From Acidobacteriota bacterium (GTDB lineage: Bacteria > Acidobacteriota > Vicinamibacteria > Vicinamibacterales > UBA8438), in the NCBI GenBank assembly GCA_002712885.1, contig PAUN01000014.1:73298-108644 (forward strand): a stretch of DNA of 35,347 bases, in the 5' to 3' direction. A model generated the notes under the pieces. That model was given only the letters and a program-made list of their open reading frames with translations. It was not told where the DNA came from and did not search any database. A program made the position numbers and the translations under genes. Below are positions 16,644 to 24,706 of the stretch, one piece after another (the first letter of the stretch is position 1; every line of letters begins with the position of its first letter).

Positions 16644-18371
16644 TCAATAGACGCGGAGGTCATCAATCCAAATGGTACCGTCGGTGCCAGGGCGTAGCGC
16701 CCCGGTGTCGACGAGGAAGACAATGGCCTGGGTCTCGGCGAGGTCGAGCGTGCCGTCTACGTCATCGATGACGTTGCGCAGACGCTCGAACGGAACGGTG
16801 ACGTCCCGCCATTCGGTGGAGGACCGGACCGAGGCCTGCCAGGTGTTGGCGCCTTCCGGCTCTGTCGGATTGAGGTCACGGACCTGGACCCAGAACCGAT
16901 ACGGGACGTCGCTTCGCACAGAGAACACCAGGCCGTTACGACCGGACAGGTCTCGTGGTACGTAGCTTCCCAACGACGCGAACGGGGATGGATGGTCGGT
17001 CGTGGGGACGCCAAGCTGGAAGGCGATGCGCGCGGCGGATGAACCATTGGGGCCGGTACCTGGGTCAATGAACCGCGGGTCGAGCGTGGTCGAGGGGTCG
17101 GACACCGCCGTGAACGGCGAGGCGGAGTCGAACCGCTCGAGCTCGGCTGTCGCGCCAACCACCACCGGTCCGGGGAGCGCGGCGGCGGCGCGGCGTCGCG
17201 CGCGGTCCGCTTGGGTCAAGACGTAGATCGGATTGGAGACGATCCAGGGCATGTCCCATCCGCTGACATGGGCCTCCACTCGATAAACGCCAGGCTCCTG
17301 AACTTGTGCATCGATGGCGTGTTCACCGGACGTGACGACGACGCCGTCGTGGAACAGGGTCAGCCGGGCGGTCGCGGGGAGCGCCCCCCCGGCTCGCATA
17401 CGAATCGGGCCGGCGACTGGGAGCTCATCGCCCATCGTCCATTGTTCGCCGGTGCGCTCAGCGAGAAAGAAAAACCGATCGGCCGGCGCCAACGCCCCGA
17501 TGCCCACGTAGAGTCGGCCGCGGGCCAGCGCGGCCACAAGCGCGGCGGTGTCCTGGGTGGCGTTGCCGCTGAATGGGCGCTCCAACAGGACATAGTTCTG
17601 GGCAATCCGGAACACCGACTCATAGGTGGGGAAGGGCAGCTCCGGCCACGACGTGGGGCGGAGCGTGCCGTGGGCGTCAGCCCCAGTGATGCCGGTGGCC
17701 TGTCGCCGAGACAACAGTTCATCCCACCGGTCGAGCGTGGCTGGGCGGCGCAGGAGACGCAGCAACGCGTAGTCGGTGTTAAGGGGATAGCGTGCGAAGG
17801 TGCCGAACCGTTCGAACCAGCCGGCGGCGCGCAACTGTGAGTCGCCATTGAGTATCTCGACGCCCCAGTTCCCGGGCAGATCCCAGTCCCTCCACATGAG
17901 GTCCTCGCGCGCGCTGTCCGGATGCGCCGCGAAGCTCACACTGCCCAGCTCCGCCAGGTCGAGCAGCGCGTCCCGGGCATCGCCCGAGAACCGGTAAGTC
18001 AATGGAGGCAGCCCGACGGCGAGGAGATGGCCGCCGCGGTTCGAGATCTCGGTGCCGACCACGGTGAGCACTCCCGTCCGACCGTATCCCTCGCTGGACT
18101 TGCCGGCCAGCGAGTTGTGGTCCGTCACGATCACAAAGTCGAGCCCCGCCGCCTCGGCGGCCGCCTCGACCTCGGCCATCTGCCCACTGCCATCAGAGTG
18201 AGTGGTGTGCACGTGCGCGACGCCGGAGACACGTACGAACGAGTCGGGCACGTCGGCGTCGACCACCCCCAGAGCGCGCCACATCACGACGCGCCAGACC
18301 AGAACCGAGACGAGAAGCAGGGCGAGGGCCCCGACCGCACCGAGGACTGCCTTCCGGGACTTTCGCGTCAT
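16644..18371 (-). CDS. Membrane-anchored PHP-domain protein with C-terminal jelly-roll-like domain
   Basis: An N-terminal helix (AVLGAVGALALLLVSVLVWRVVMW) anchors the protein. The PHP metallo-hydrolase motifs follow: HVHTTHSD (53-60), TDHN (83-86), a His in GGHLLAVG (115), AAHPDS (148-153) and GADAHG (230-235). These provide the trinuclear metal site of the family, which hydrolyses phosphoesters. The middle has an Ig-like segment (TARLTLFHDGVVVTSGEHAI). The C terminus (about 430-575) looks like a carbohydrate-binding or CIA30-like jelly roll (GLVFSVRSDVPYRFWVQVRD, TEWRDVTVPFERL, TIWIDDLRVY). The start overlaps the stop of the methyltransferase gene as ATGA, implying translational coupling. 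A periplasmic phosphoesterase acting on glycans is inference. Confidence 0.88.
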   Translation of the reverse strand: MTRKSRKAVLGAVGALALLLVSVLVWRVVMWRALGVVDADVPDSFVRVSGVAHVHTTHSDGSGQMAEVEAAAEAAGLDFVIVTDHNSLAGKSSEGYGRTGVLTVVGTEISNRGGHLLAVGLPPLTYRFSGDARDALLDLAELGSVSFAAHPDSAREDLMWRDWDLPGNWGVEILNGDSQLRAAGWFERFGTFARYPLNTDYALLRLLRRPATLDRWDELLSRRQATGITGADAHGTLRPTSWPELPFPTYESVFRIAQNYVLLERPFSGNATQDTAALVAALARGRLYVGIGALAPADRFFFLAERTGEQWTMGDELPVAGPIRMRAGGALPATARLTLFHDGVVVTSGEHAIDAQVQEPGVYRVEAHVSGWDMPWIVSNPIYVLTQADRARRRAAAALPGPVVVGATAELERFDSASPFTAVSDPSTTLDPRFIDPGTGPNGSSAARIAFQLGVPTTDHPSPFASLGSYVPRDLSGRNGLVFSVRSDVPYRFWVQVRDLNPTEPEGANTWQASVRSSTEWRDVTVPFERLRNVIDDVDGTLDLAETQAIVFLVDTGALRPGTDGTIWIDDLRVY

Positions 18372-19054
18372 GCTCGCGGTACCCCCGGATCCGTGTAGTC
18401 AGATGTCGGACGGGTAGATGACGACGGTACGCGTAGCTGCAGGAGGGCGAGATCCTGCGGCGGATTCCCCCTGGCACCGCGGGTGACGTGCTCGCGCAGC
18501 CGGAAGCGCGGCTCGAGGTGACGACGGAGGTAGTCTGCCGAGCAGAAGACGGCGCACCGGTTGCTTCCGGCCGAGTCACCATCGCGTACGACGAGTTGAC
18601 CGGCGTGGAACCGGGCTTGCTCCGGGTCTGACAACGTGTCCAGATACGTCGCACCGTACGTGGAGATGATCAGATGTCCGCTGGGCCGCAGGACGCGCGC
18701 CAGTTCGGCTAACCATCGGCTCTGGAGCGGCTCCGGCAGATGGGTGAACACAAAGAGGGCGTAGATTAGATCAAAACGCGCATCGGTGTAGGGCAACGGT
18801 GGCTCGAGTCCGTTGGTTTCGAATTGCGCAAAGGACAGTCGGCGTCGGCACCAGTCGATGAAAACGGGGTTGTAGTCACACCCGTGGATTTCCGCCGGGA
18901 GGTCCGTCCAGCGTCGGATGATGCGGCCGCCTCCGCACCAGAAGTTGAGAACCGCGCCGACCTCAGAGAGCGAGACGCTGTTGCGTTCCAGAACTCGCCG
19001 GGCCGCGTAGAGCAGGCCCAGCCGCCCGAGCACCACCTTCACGACCCCTCTCAT
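18368..19054 (-). CDS. Class I SAM-dependent methyltransferase
   Basis: 228 residues. The SAM-binding motif I is present as VLNFWCGGGRII (about 35-46), where the family usually reads GCGGG; a Trp replaces the first Gly. The following HGCDYNPVFIDWC carries the acidic residue for the ribose. RFDLIYALFVFTHLPE is motif II and LARVLRPSGHLIISTYG is motif III, so the Rossmann fold is complete. The substrate cannot be predicted; membership in a small-molecule or glycan methyltransferase group is typical. The gene follows the 71-residue membrane protein by 18 bp and overlaps the PHP gene by four bases, indicating one transcript. No strong Shine-Dalgarno is visible before the ATG, so coupling to the upstream gene is possible. 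Confidence 0.9.
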   Translation of the reverse strand: MRGVVKVVLGRLGLLYAARRVLERNSVSLSEVGAVLNFWCGGGRIIRRWTDLPAEIHGCDYNPVFIDWCRRRLSFAQFETNGLEPPLPYTDARFDLIYALFVFTHLPEPLQSRWLAELARVLRPSGHLIISTYGATYLDTLSDPEQARFHAGQLVVRDGDSAGSNRCAVFCSADYLRRHLEPRFRLREHVTRGARGNPPQDLALLQLRVPSSSTRPTSDYTDPGVPRA

Positions 19055-19072
19055 GGAAGAGGCGCCGAGTCC

Positions 19073-19288
19073 CTAACGCGTGGTCTTGAGCGGGCCGAAG
19101 GCAGTTGCCAGCCACAGCGCCACGGCTAGGAACGCGGTGCAGGCGCCCACCGCCTTGTACACCGTGGCGTCGGGCGCGTAGTCCATATACAGGTAATACG
19201 GCAGGACAACGATATCGAGGAAGATGGCCACCAGGAAGAACGTCAGCGTGAGTTTCCCGGCCGGTCCCAACTCTTGTGTGTTTGTCAT
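19073..19288 (-). CDS. Small membrane protein, two predicted helices
   Basis: 71 residues with GGTGAG seven bases before the ATG. Two hydrophobic segments are clear: LTLTFFLVAIFLDIVVLPYY and GACTAFLAVALWLATAFGPL, joined by a short loop (MDYAPDATVYKA). I do not recognise the family. It is the first gene of a minus-strand unit that continues with the methyltransferase and PHP genes. A 14-bp perfect palindrome lies upstream where a -10 element or operator would be. The composition and organised start make it more credible than a chance ORF. Confidence 0.75.
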   Translation of the reverse strand: MTNTQELGPAGKLTLTFFLVAIFLDIVVLPYYLYMDYAPDATVYKAVGACTAFLAVALWLATAFGPLKTTR

Positions 19289-19305
19289 GAAGTTCTCACC
19301 GAAAG

Positions 19306-19319
19306 AGAGACTAGTCTCT
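19306..19319. promoter_or_regulatory. Perfect 14-bp palindrome, candidate operator
   Basis: agagactagtctct is a perfect palindrome 18 bp upstream of the start of the 71-residue membrane protein gene (minus strand). On that strand a perfect TTGACA (plus coordinates 19336-19341) lies 16 bases before it, so the palindrome covers the place of the -10 hexamer. Binding of a dimeric repressor here is an inference. Confidence 0.45.
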
Positions 19320-19335
19320 TAGGTCCGCGGCGCGC

Positions 19336-19341
19336 TGTCAA
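19336..19341 (-). promoter_or_regulatory. -35-like TTGACA for the minus-strand membrane protein operon
   Basis: The minus strand reads TTGACA exactly. No good TATAAT follows at 16-18 bases; the palindrome at 19306-19319 occupies that space. This would suit a regulated or activator-dependent promoter, but is only suggestive. Confidence 0.35.
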
Positions 19342-19401
19342 CGGGGCGCTCGTGTACACTCGGGCCACTGTTCATCGAGCTGTCCAGGAAGGAGACACCG
19401 C

Positions 19402-20001
19402 ATGCGAAACGTGGTGGTGAGTGTGGTAGTCGTTGTGGCCGCTTTCGTGCTGGGTCGTGCGTCGGCCCAGGATGTCCAGCCGTCCTGTCCCGGGTGTCAG
19501 GTCACCCATATCCCCGCGACCGAGGTCGACCGGTACGCGGCGCTGGGCCGTGCCCAGGGGCTCGTCGACCAGCAGGTACGGTCGGTCGACATCGGGCGCG
19601 CGCAAGTGCAGATTGCCATGGCCTATCGAGGGGCGCTCGACGAGCCTCGGCCGAGGTCGGTCGCCTCGCACGACCTGGTCACCGAGGTCTACGTGGTCCT
19701 GAGTGGCTCGGGTACCAACCGCACTGGTCCCGATTTGGTGGACCCGCAACGGCGCCCGACGGACAATCGCGCCGTGCAGTTCCTGAATGGTCCTGGCAAC
19801 AATTCGACTGACATCAGGAACCCGCAGACCCACGAACTGCAGGCGGGTGACGTGTTCGTCATCCCGGCCGGCACCGGGCATCAGTTCACGAAGATCGACG
19901 ACCACATCAGCTATCTGATGGTGCGCATCGATCCGGACAAGGTCGTACCGCTCATGGACCAGACGGCGTCTGAGGCATACCTGGCCGAGCGGACCCAGTA
20001 A
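19402..20001 (+). CDS. Secreted cupin-domain protein
   Basis: ATG 19402 follows AGGAAGGAGA. A signal peptide (VVVSVVVVVAAFVLGRASAQ) is followed by a short CPGC motif, then a single cupin barrel. SHDLVTEVYVVLSGSGTNRTGP forms the first conserved box and LQAGDVFVIPAGTGHQFTKI the second, with a His in each that could ligate metal (SHDLVTEV and TGHQF). It is about 199 residues. Cupins of this type in acidobacterial genomes frequently accompany oxidoreductases, but the reaction is unknown. The gene is separated from the PQQ dehydrogenase by 14 bp and is very likely in the same transcript. The string gtacactcgg at 19354-19363 is a possible -10 region. Confidence 0.88.
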   Translation: MRNVVVSVVVVVAAFVLGRASAQDVQPSCPGCQVTHIPATEVDRYAALGRAQGLVDQQVRSVDIGRAQVQIAMAYRGALDEPRPRSVASHDLVTEVYVVLSGSGTNRTGPDLVDPQRRPTDNRAVQFLNGPGNNSTDIRNPQTHELQAGDVFVIPAGTGHQFTKIDDHISYLMVRIDPDKVVPLMDQTASEAYLAERTQ

Positions 20002-20015
20002 GGGAAAGGAGACTC

Positions 20016-22091
20016 ATGCGGTACGCAGGACGCTGTCAGGTGGTGGCGCTTGGCTTGGCGCTGGCTGGGCTCCCGGTCGCCGTGGTCGCGCAGACGGTAT
20101 CGGACGGCACCGAGCAGGGCGAATGGCCGGTCTATCACGGCAATCTCGCGCAGCAACACTATTCGCCGCTCGACCAGATCACGGCCGGCAACTTCGACGA
20201 GCTCGAGGTGGCCTGGACGTTCAAGACCGACAACCTCGGCACACGCCCCGAGTACAAGTTGGTGGGAACACCGCTCATGGTTGGCGGGCGTCTGTTTGCG
20301 AGCGGCGGGTCGCGTCGTTCGGTCGTGGCGCTGGATGCCGCGACAGGCGAGCTGCTGTGGGTGCACTCCGAGCGTGAGGGCGCGCGTGGCGCCGCTTCGC
20401 CGCGACAGTTGTCGGGACGTGGGGTGGCGTATTGGAGCGGGGCTGTGGAGCCGGCGCCGTCCAGGATTTTCTACATCACGCCCGGGTTCCGCCTGGTTGC
20501 TCTCGATGCGACCACAGGACAGCGGGTACCCGATTTCGGTGACGGCGGGTGGATCGATCTAAAATCCGCCGCGGTGTATGGCGACGAGGTGCCGATCGAT
20601 CCGGTCACCGGCGAGATTGGGTTGCACGCGACCCCGACCGTCGCTCGTGACGTCGTGATCGTCGGGTCGTCGATGCGTGAGGGCCATACGCCCAAGACAC
20701 ACAACAACACCAAGGGACTGGTGCAGGCCTTCGACACGCGCACCGGTGAGCGCCGCTGGACATTTCACACGATTCCGCGCCCAGGAGAGTTTGGGCACGA
20801 GACTTGGGAAGACGGGTCGTGGGAGGTGACCGGGAACGTCGGTGTCTGGAACCAGATTGCGGCCGATGAGGAACTCGGTCTGGTGTATCTACCGGTGGAG
20901 ACGCCCACCTCCGACTTTTACGGCGGGCACCGCCCGGGCGACAACCTCTTTGCGGAGAGTCTGGTGGCGCTCGATCTCGAGACCGGCGAACGTCGCTGGC
21001 ACTTCCAGTTGGTGCACCACCCTATCTGGAACATGGATATCTCGACGGCGCCGATCCTCGAGGACATCACCGTGGATGGCCGGGTCATCAAGGCGGTATC
21101 GATCATGGGCAAGCAGGTCATGGTCTATACGTTCGATCGGGAGACCGGCGAACCGGTGTGGCCGATTGAAGAGCGCCCTGTGCCCCAGTCGGACGTGCCG
21201 GGCGAGCAGACCAGTCCGACCCAGCCGTTTCCGACCAAGCCGCCGCCCTACGACCACCAGGGCGTCACCACCGAGGGGCTGATTGATTTCACGCCCGAGC
21301 TTCGGGATGAGGCCGAGCGTCTGCTCCGACGCTACCAGACGGGCCCCATATTCACCCCGCCGGTTGTCAGCGATCTCGATGGGGCGGTCACCTCCTTCCG
21401 GTCGTCCGGTGGGACCAACTGGCCGGGGGGCGCCTTCGACCCGGAGACCCAAATTCTGTATGCGCCGTCCTACACATCTATGGTGACGATCGGTCTGCTC
21501 CCTCCGCCGAATTCAGATTTTTCAGACATTCGCTACGTGCGTGGCAACGTGCTGAGCGGCATTCGATTTATCCCGACCGGCGGCGACACGTCAGGTGCAG
21601 ATACGCCCGAGCGACGACGGATCGAAGTGTTTGGCGGAACCGGGGCCCGCACGGCGACCCCCAACCCGCAAGGTCTGCCGTTCCTCAGGCCGCCGTACGG
21701 GAAGTTGACCGCCATCGACATGAGCCGAGGTGAGATCCTGTGGCAAGTCGCCCACGGTGACACGCCAGACCGGATCAAGCGTCATCCCGCCCTGGCGGGA
21801 CTGGACCTCCCGCGAACGGGACAGAGCGGCGCGGTAGGCGCGTTGGTAACGAAAACGCTGGTCATCATGGGCGATCCGATGGTAACCACGACCTCGTCTG
21901 GCGCGCGCGGGGCGATGCTTCGTGCCTATGACAAAGCGACGGGGGCGGAGGTCGGTGCCGTCTATATGCCGGCGCAGCAAAGCGGGTCGCCCATGACATA
22001 CATGGTGGATGGCACGCAGTACATCGTCGTCGCCGTCAGCGGTGGCGTCTATTCGGGTGAGTATCGGGCGTATCGTGTGCCCGCCAACTAG
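20016..22091 (+). CDS. PQQ-dependent dehydrogenase (691 aa) with altered WDxD site
   Basis: AAGGAG precedes the ATG. The signal peptide is LGLALAGLPVAVVAQ. The mature protein opens with GEWPVYHGNLAQQHYSPLDQI and has the full eight-bladed quinoprotein propeller (VVALDAATGELLW, LVALDATTGQRVPDFG, QAFDTRTGERRW, ALDLETGERRWHFQ, AIDMSRGEILWQV, RAYDKATGAEV). It lacks a fused cytochrome domain, so electrons would go to quinone or a separate cytochrome. At the site where the paralogue at the window start has WDYD and the 32301 protein has WDLD, this protein reads HHPIWNMD, with Asn for the first Asp. The Lys downstream (MGKQ) is kept. The enzyme could be inactive, altered in specificity, or the family may place its base elsewhere. 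It is paired with the cupin gene. Confidence 0.93.
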   Translation: MRYAGRCQVVALGLALAGLPVAVVAQTVSDGTEQGEWPVYHGNLAQQHYSPLDQITAGNFDELEVAWTFKTDNLGTRPEYKLVGTPLMVGGRLFASGGSRRSVVALDAATGELLWVHSEREGARGAASPRQLSGRGVAYWSGAVEPAPSRIFYITPGFRLVALDATTGQRVPDFGDGGWIDLKSAAVYGDEVPIDPVTGEIGLHATPTVARDVVIVGSSMREGHTPKTHNNTKGLVQAFDTRTGERRWTFHTIPRPGEFGHETWEDGSWEVTGNVGVWNQIAADEELGLVYLPVETPTSDFYGGHRPGDNLFAESLVALDLETGERRWHFQLVHHPIWNMDISTAPILEDITVDGRVIKAVSIMGKQVMVYTFDRETGEPVWPIEERPVPQSDVPGEQTSPTQPFPTKPPPYDHQGVTTEGLIDFTPELRDEAERLLRRYQTGPIFTPPVVSDLDGAVTSFRSSGGTNWPGGAFDPETQILYAPSYTSMVTIGLLPPPNSDFSDIRYVRGNVLSGIRFIPTGGDTSGADTPERRRIEVFGGTGARTATPNPQGLPFLRPPYGKLTAIDMSRGEILWQVAHGDTPDRIKRHPALAGLDLPRTGQSGAVGALVTKTLVIMGDPMVTTTSSGARGAMLRAYDKATGAEVGAVYMPAQQSGSPMTYMVDGTQYIVVAVSGGVYSGEYRAYRVPAN

Positions 22092-22169
22092 CGGCCGGAC
22101 GCGTGCACCCACCGGCCGCCGACCGCGACGCGCCTGATGGGGTGGGTAGCGCAGGCGTCTCAAACTGGC

Positions 22170-22175
22170 TAGAAT
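22170..22175 (+). promoter_or_regulatory. Possible -10 element (TAGAAT)
   Basis: TAGAAT (four or five consensus matches depending on the alignment) lies about 125 bp before the next start, in the 209-bp gap after the PQQ dehydrogenase gene. No clear -35 element is visible. The rest of the gap shows only GC-rich sequence. Confidence 0.25.
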
Positions 22176-22300
22176 GACGGTGCTTAGCCCGTCCGGCGGC
22201 GCCCGTTCCTGGCGGTCGTCGTGGCGAGGACATGCGAGATGTCCAGCGCGTGACGCGCGACCGCCTGCGAACGCAAGAATTCGGTAAGGAGAATCGACGA

Positions 22301-23311
22301 ATGCGTCAACAACTGGTGACGACATCCTGCCTGGCAGTGGCCGTCTTGGCCGGCGGCCTCCTGTCGTCCACCCCGGCTGCGGGGCAGACATCCGATGGCA
22401 ACTGGACGCTGCCGCGTACGCCGGATGGCCATCCGGACCTGCAGGGGGTCTGGGCGAACAACAATGCCACGCCGCTCGAGCGGCCGGAGGTGTGGTCCGA
22501 CAAGGCGACGCTGTCCGAGGAAGAGCTGGCGGCGCTCCAAGTCGCGGCGCAAACCGCCGTCGGCGATGGTGACGCGTTGTTCGGCGACCAGCTCGTGCTC
22601 GCGGCCATCGAGGGCATCGAAGCGACGTCGTACGACCCGACGACGGGCAACTACAATCAGTTCTGGATTGCCGAGCGCGACTTCACGAATCAGACGTCGC
22701 TCGTCGTTGACCCGCCAGACGGTCGCATTCCGGACGTCACGCCGGAGGCGCGTGAGCGCAGGCGGGAGGCCGCGGCCTATCGTCGCGATCACCCGGCCGA
22801 CACGTATACCGACCGGCCCTTGCCGGAGCGGTGTGTCAGCTACGGAGTGCCACGGCTCGGTGCCGGCTACAACAGTTACTACCAGATGTTTCAGAGCGCG
22901 AACCACGTGGTGTTCATGAACGAAATGATCCACGACGCGCGGGTGATCCCACTCACCGGCCAGTCCCATGCCCCCGACGCGGTGCGGCAGCTGCACGGTG
23001 ATTCGCGGGGCCGGTGGGAGGGTGACACCCTGGTGGTGGAGACCACGAACTATTCGTCGGACGCGACGTTTCGCGGGTCATCCGATGGTTTACACATGGT
23101 AGAGCGATTCACGCTGGCCGGGCCGAGGACGCTCAACTACGAAGTTACGCTGACCGACCCGACCGTCTGGACCAGGCCGTGGACGGTCTTGATTCCCCTG
23201 ATGCGAAGTGACGAACCGATGTTCGAGTATGCCTGTCACGAGGGCAATATAGGCATGGACGGCATCCTAGCCGGACATCGGGCCGAGGAGCGCGAGGCCG
23301 CGTCGAAGTAG
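22301..23311 (+). CDS. Uncharacterised secreted protein of the DGHPDLQGVW type
   Basis: ATG 22301 has AAGGAG upstream; the ORF-track start at 22232 precedes the signal peptide needlessly. Signal: TTSCLAVAVLAGGLLSSTPAAGQ. The mature N terminus contains TPDGHPDLQGVWANNNATPLERP, characteristic of a large secreted family seen repeatedly in Acidobacteria with no assigned function. The C-terminal half has RWEGDTLVVETTNYSSDATF, HMVERFTLAGPRTLNYEVTLTDP and EPMFEYACHEGN. These beta-rich strings are also found in the 29548-30336 protein (ALLVETTKF, VTERYWREGEELRMTLTVEDP), suggesting a shared fold. No enzyme motif is visible. It could be a binding or structural protein linked to the quinoprotein system; this is inferred only from company. 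Confidence 0.8.
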   Translation: MRQQLVTTSCLAVAVLAGGLLSSTPAAGQTSDGNWTLPRTPDGHPDLQGVWANNNATPLERPEVWSDKATLSEEELAALQVAAQTAVGDGDALFGDQLVLAAIEGIEATSYDPTTGNYNQFWIAERDFTNQTSLVVDPPDGRIPDVTPEARERRREAAAYRRDHPADTYTDRPLPERCVSYGVPRLGAGYNSYYQMFQSANHVVFMNEMIHDARVIPLTGQSHAPDAVRQLHGDSRGRWEGDTLVVETTNYSSDATFRGSSDGLHMVERFTLAGPRTLNYEVTLTDPTVWTRPWTVLIPLMRSDEPMFEYACHEGNIGMDGILAGHRAEEREAASK

Positions 23312-23375
23312 GCGTCGTCGCGGGCCGGGGCTCCGCTCGGGGCTTGCCCGCGTCTTCTCGCGCACGAGCGCACTC

Positions 23376-24662
23376 ATGAAGATTCCCGCCACGGTCCTCG
23401 GGGTCGGCGTGCTGGTGTGTATATCCGGGTCCGCGCTCGCAGGTCAGCGAGACGGGGACCACGGCGCAGCGGTTGCGCGTCTGACTGCCAGACCCGAAAT
23501 CATCCAGGCTCTGGACCTGGCCCGAGACTTGGAGGCCGGGGCCGAGTCAGATCTCATCGAGCTGACAGAGATCCCGGCGCCGCCGTTCGGAGAGGCGGCC
23601 CGCGCTGCTCGTTTTGCCGAGATGCTGCAGGTGGCTGGCCTACCCGAGGTGTCGATCGACGACGTCGGCAATGTCATTGCGCGCAGGGCTGGGTTGGGCG
23701 CCGGGGAAACGGTTGCGATTGTGGCCCACCTCGACACCGTGTTTCCGGCGGGGACGGACGTGACGGTGACGCGCCGCGGCGAGCGTCTGTATGCGCCTGG
23801 CATCGGGGACGATACCCGCGGCCTGGTATTGCTGCTCAATGTGGCCCGGATTCTGGAGCGTGCTGACATTCGGACGGTCGCGGACATCCTGTTCGTCGGT
23901 AGCGTCGGCGAAGAGGGTCTTGGGGACCTGCGCGGTGTCCGGCATCTGCTGCGGCGGGGCGGCCCCCGGGTCGATCGTGTGATCGCAATCGACGGCGGCA
24001 GCGACCGTCGGGTCGTGAACCAGGCTCTGGGGTCGCGCCGCTATCGAGTGACGCTGACGGGGCCCGGCGGCCATTCGTGGGGCGACTTCGGCCTCGCCAA
24101 CCCGGCCCACGCGCTCGGGCGCGTGACCTACTACTTCGACGAGGCGGCGGCCGTGGTCGTCAACACAGGGTCGCCGGCAAGCTACAACGTCGGACGGATC
24201 GGAGGCGGGACGTCCGTCAACGCGGTGCCGCACGAGAGTTGGGCGGAGATCGACATGCGGTCGACTGACCCGAACCAGGTCGACCGATTGGAGGGCGCGT
24301 TGCGGGACGCGGTGACCCGGGCGCTCGACGAGCAAAACCGTGCTCGAGATCGCGGCGAGTTGCTCGAAGCCGACTTCGAATTGATCGGGGATCGTCCGTC
24401 CGGAACGGTGGCGCCGGAGACCCCGTTGGTGCAGCAGGCGCTCGCGGTGACCCGGTTTCTCGGCTTGGCGCCGCAGCTGGCTGCGGCGTCGACCGACGCG
24501 AATATTCCCATAGCCGACGATCTGCCCGCGATCACCTTGGGACGGGGCGGGACCGGGGGTGGCGCCCACGCCCTCACGGAGTGGTGGGCGCCCCGTGATG
24601 CGCACATCGCTGTGCAGCGGGCATTGCTGGTTCTGGTCGCCTCTGCCGGGCTCGCCGATTAG
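23376..24662 (+). CDS. M20-family metallopeptidase/amidohydrolase, exported
   Basis: 428 residues with a signal peptide (TVLGVGVLVCISGSALAG). Family M20 zinc ligands are present: AHLDTVFP (His118, Asp120), GIGDDTRGL (Asp145), SVGEEGLGD (Glu179/Glu180) and the C-terminal GGGAHALTEWW (His). A lid or dimerisation domain (GPGGHSWGDFGLANPAHALG, NVGRIGGGTSVNAVPHESWAEID) is also complete. TDANIPIADDLPAITLGRGG is the conserved strand before the last His. Such enzymes cleave dipeptides, tripeptides or N-acyl amino acids; this one is periplasmic. No strong Shine-Dalgarno precedes the ATG. The next gene begins 44 bp after the stop and is probably transcribed separately from a TATACT element. Confidence 0.93.
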   Translation: MKIPATVLGVGVLVCISGSALAGQRDGDHGAAVARLTARPEIIQALDLARDLEAGAESDLIELTEIPAPPFGEAARAARFAEMLQVAGLPEVSIDDVGNVIARRAGLGAGETVAIVAHLDTVFPAGTDVTVTRRGERLYAPGIGDDTRGLVLLLNVARILERADIRTVADILFVGSVGEEGLGDLRGVRHLLRRGGPRVDRVIAIDGGSDRRVVNQALGSRRYRVTLTGPGGHSWGDFGLANPAHALGRVTYYFDEAAAVVVNTGSPASYNVGRIGGGTSVNAVPHESWAEIDMRSTDPNQVDRLEGALRDAVTRALDEQNRARDRGELLEADFELIGDRPSGTVAPETPLVQQALAVTRFLGLAPQLAAASTDANIPIADDLPAITLGRGGTGGGAHALTEWWAPRDAHIAVQRALLVLVASAGLAD

Positions 24663-24694
24663 TGCTCCGGCCGGACGCGTCGCGCGCGAGCCCG

Positions 24695-24700
24695 TATACT
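24695..24700 (+). promoter_or_regulatory. -10 element (TATACT) placed for a leaderless alkaline phosphatase transcript
   Basis: TATACT ends six bases before ATG 24707, so transcription would start about at the ATG itself. There is GAGGGG between them but at almost no spacing, which favours a leaderless start. No -35 consensus is seen. Confidence 0.4.
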
Positions 24701-24706
24701 GAGGGG

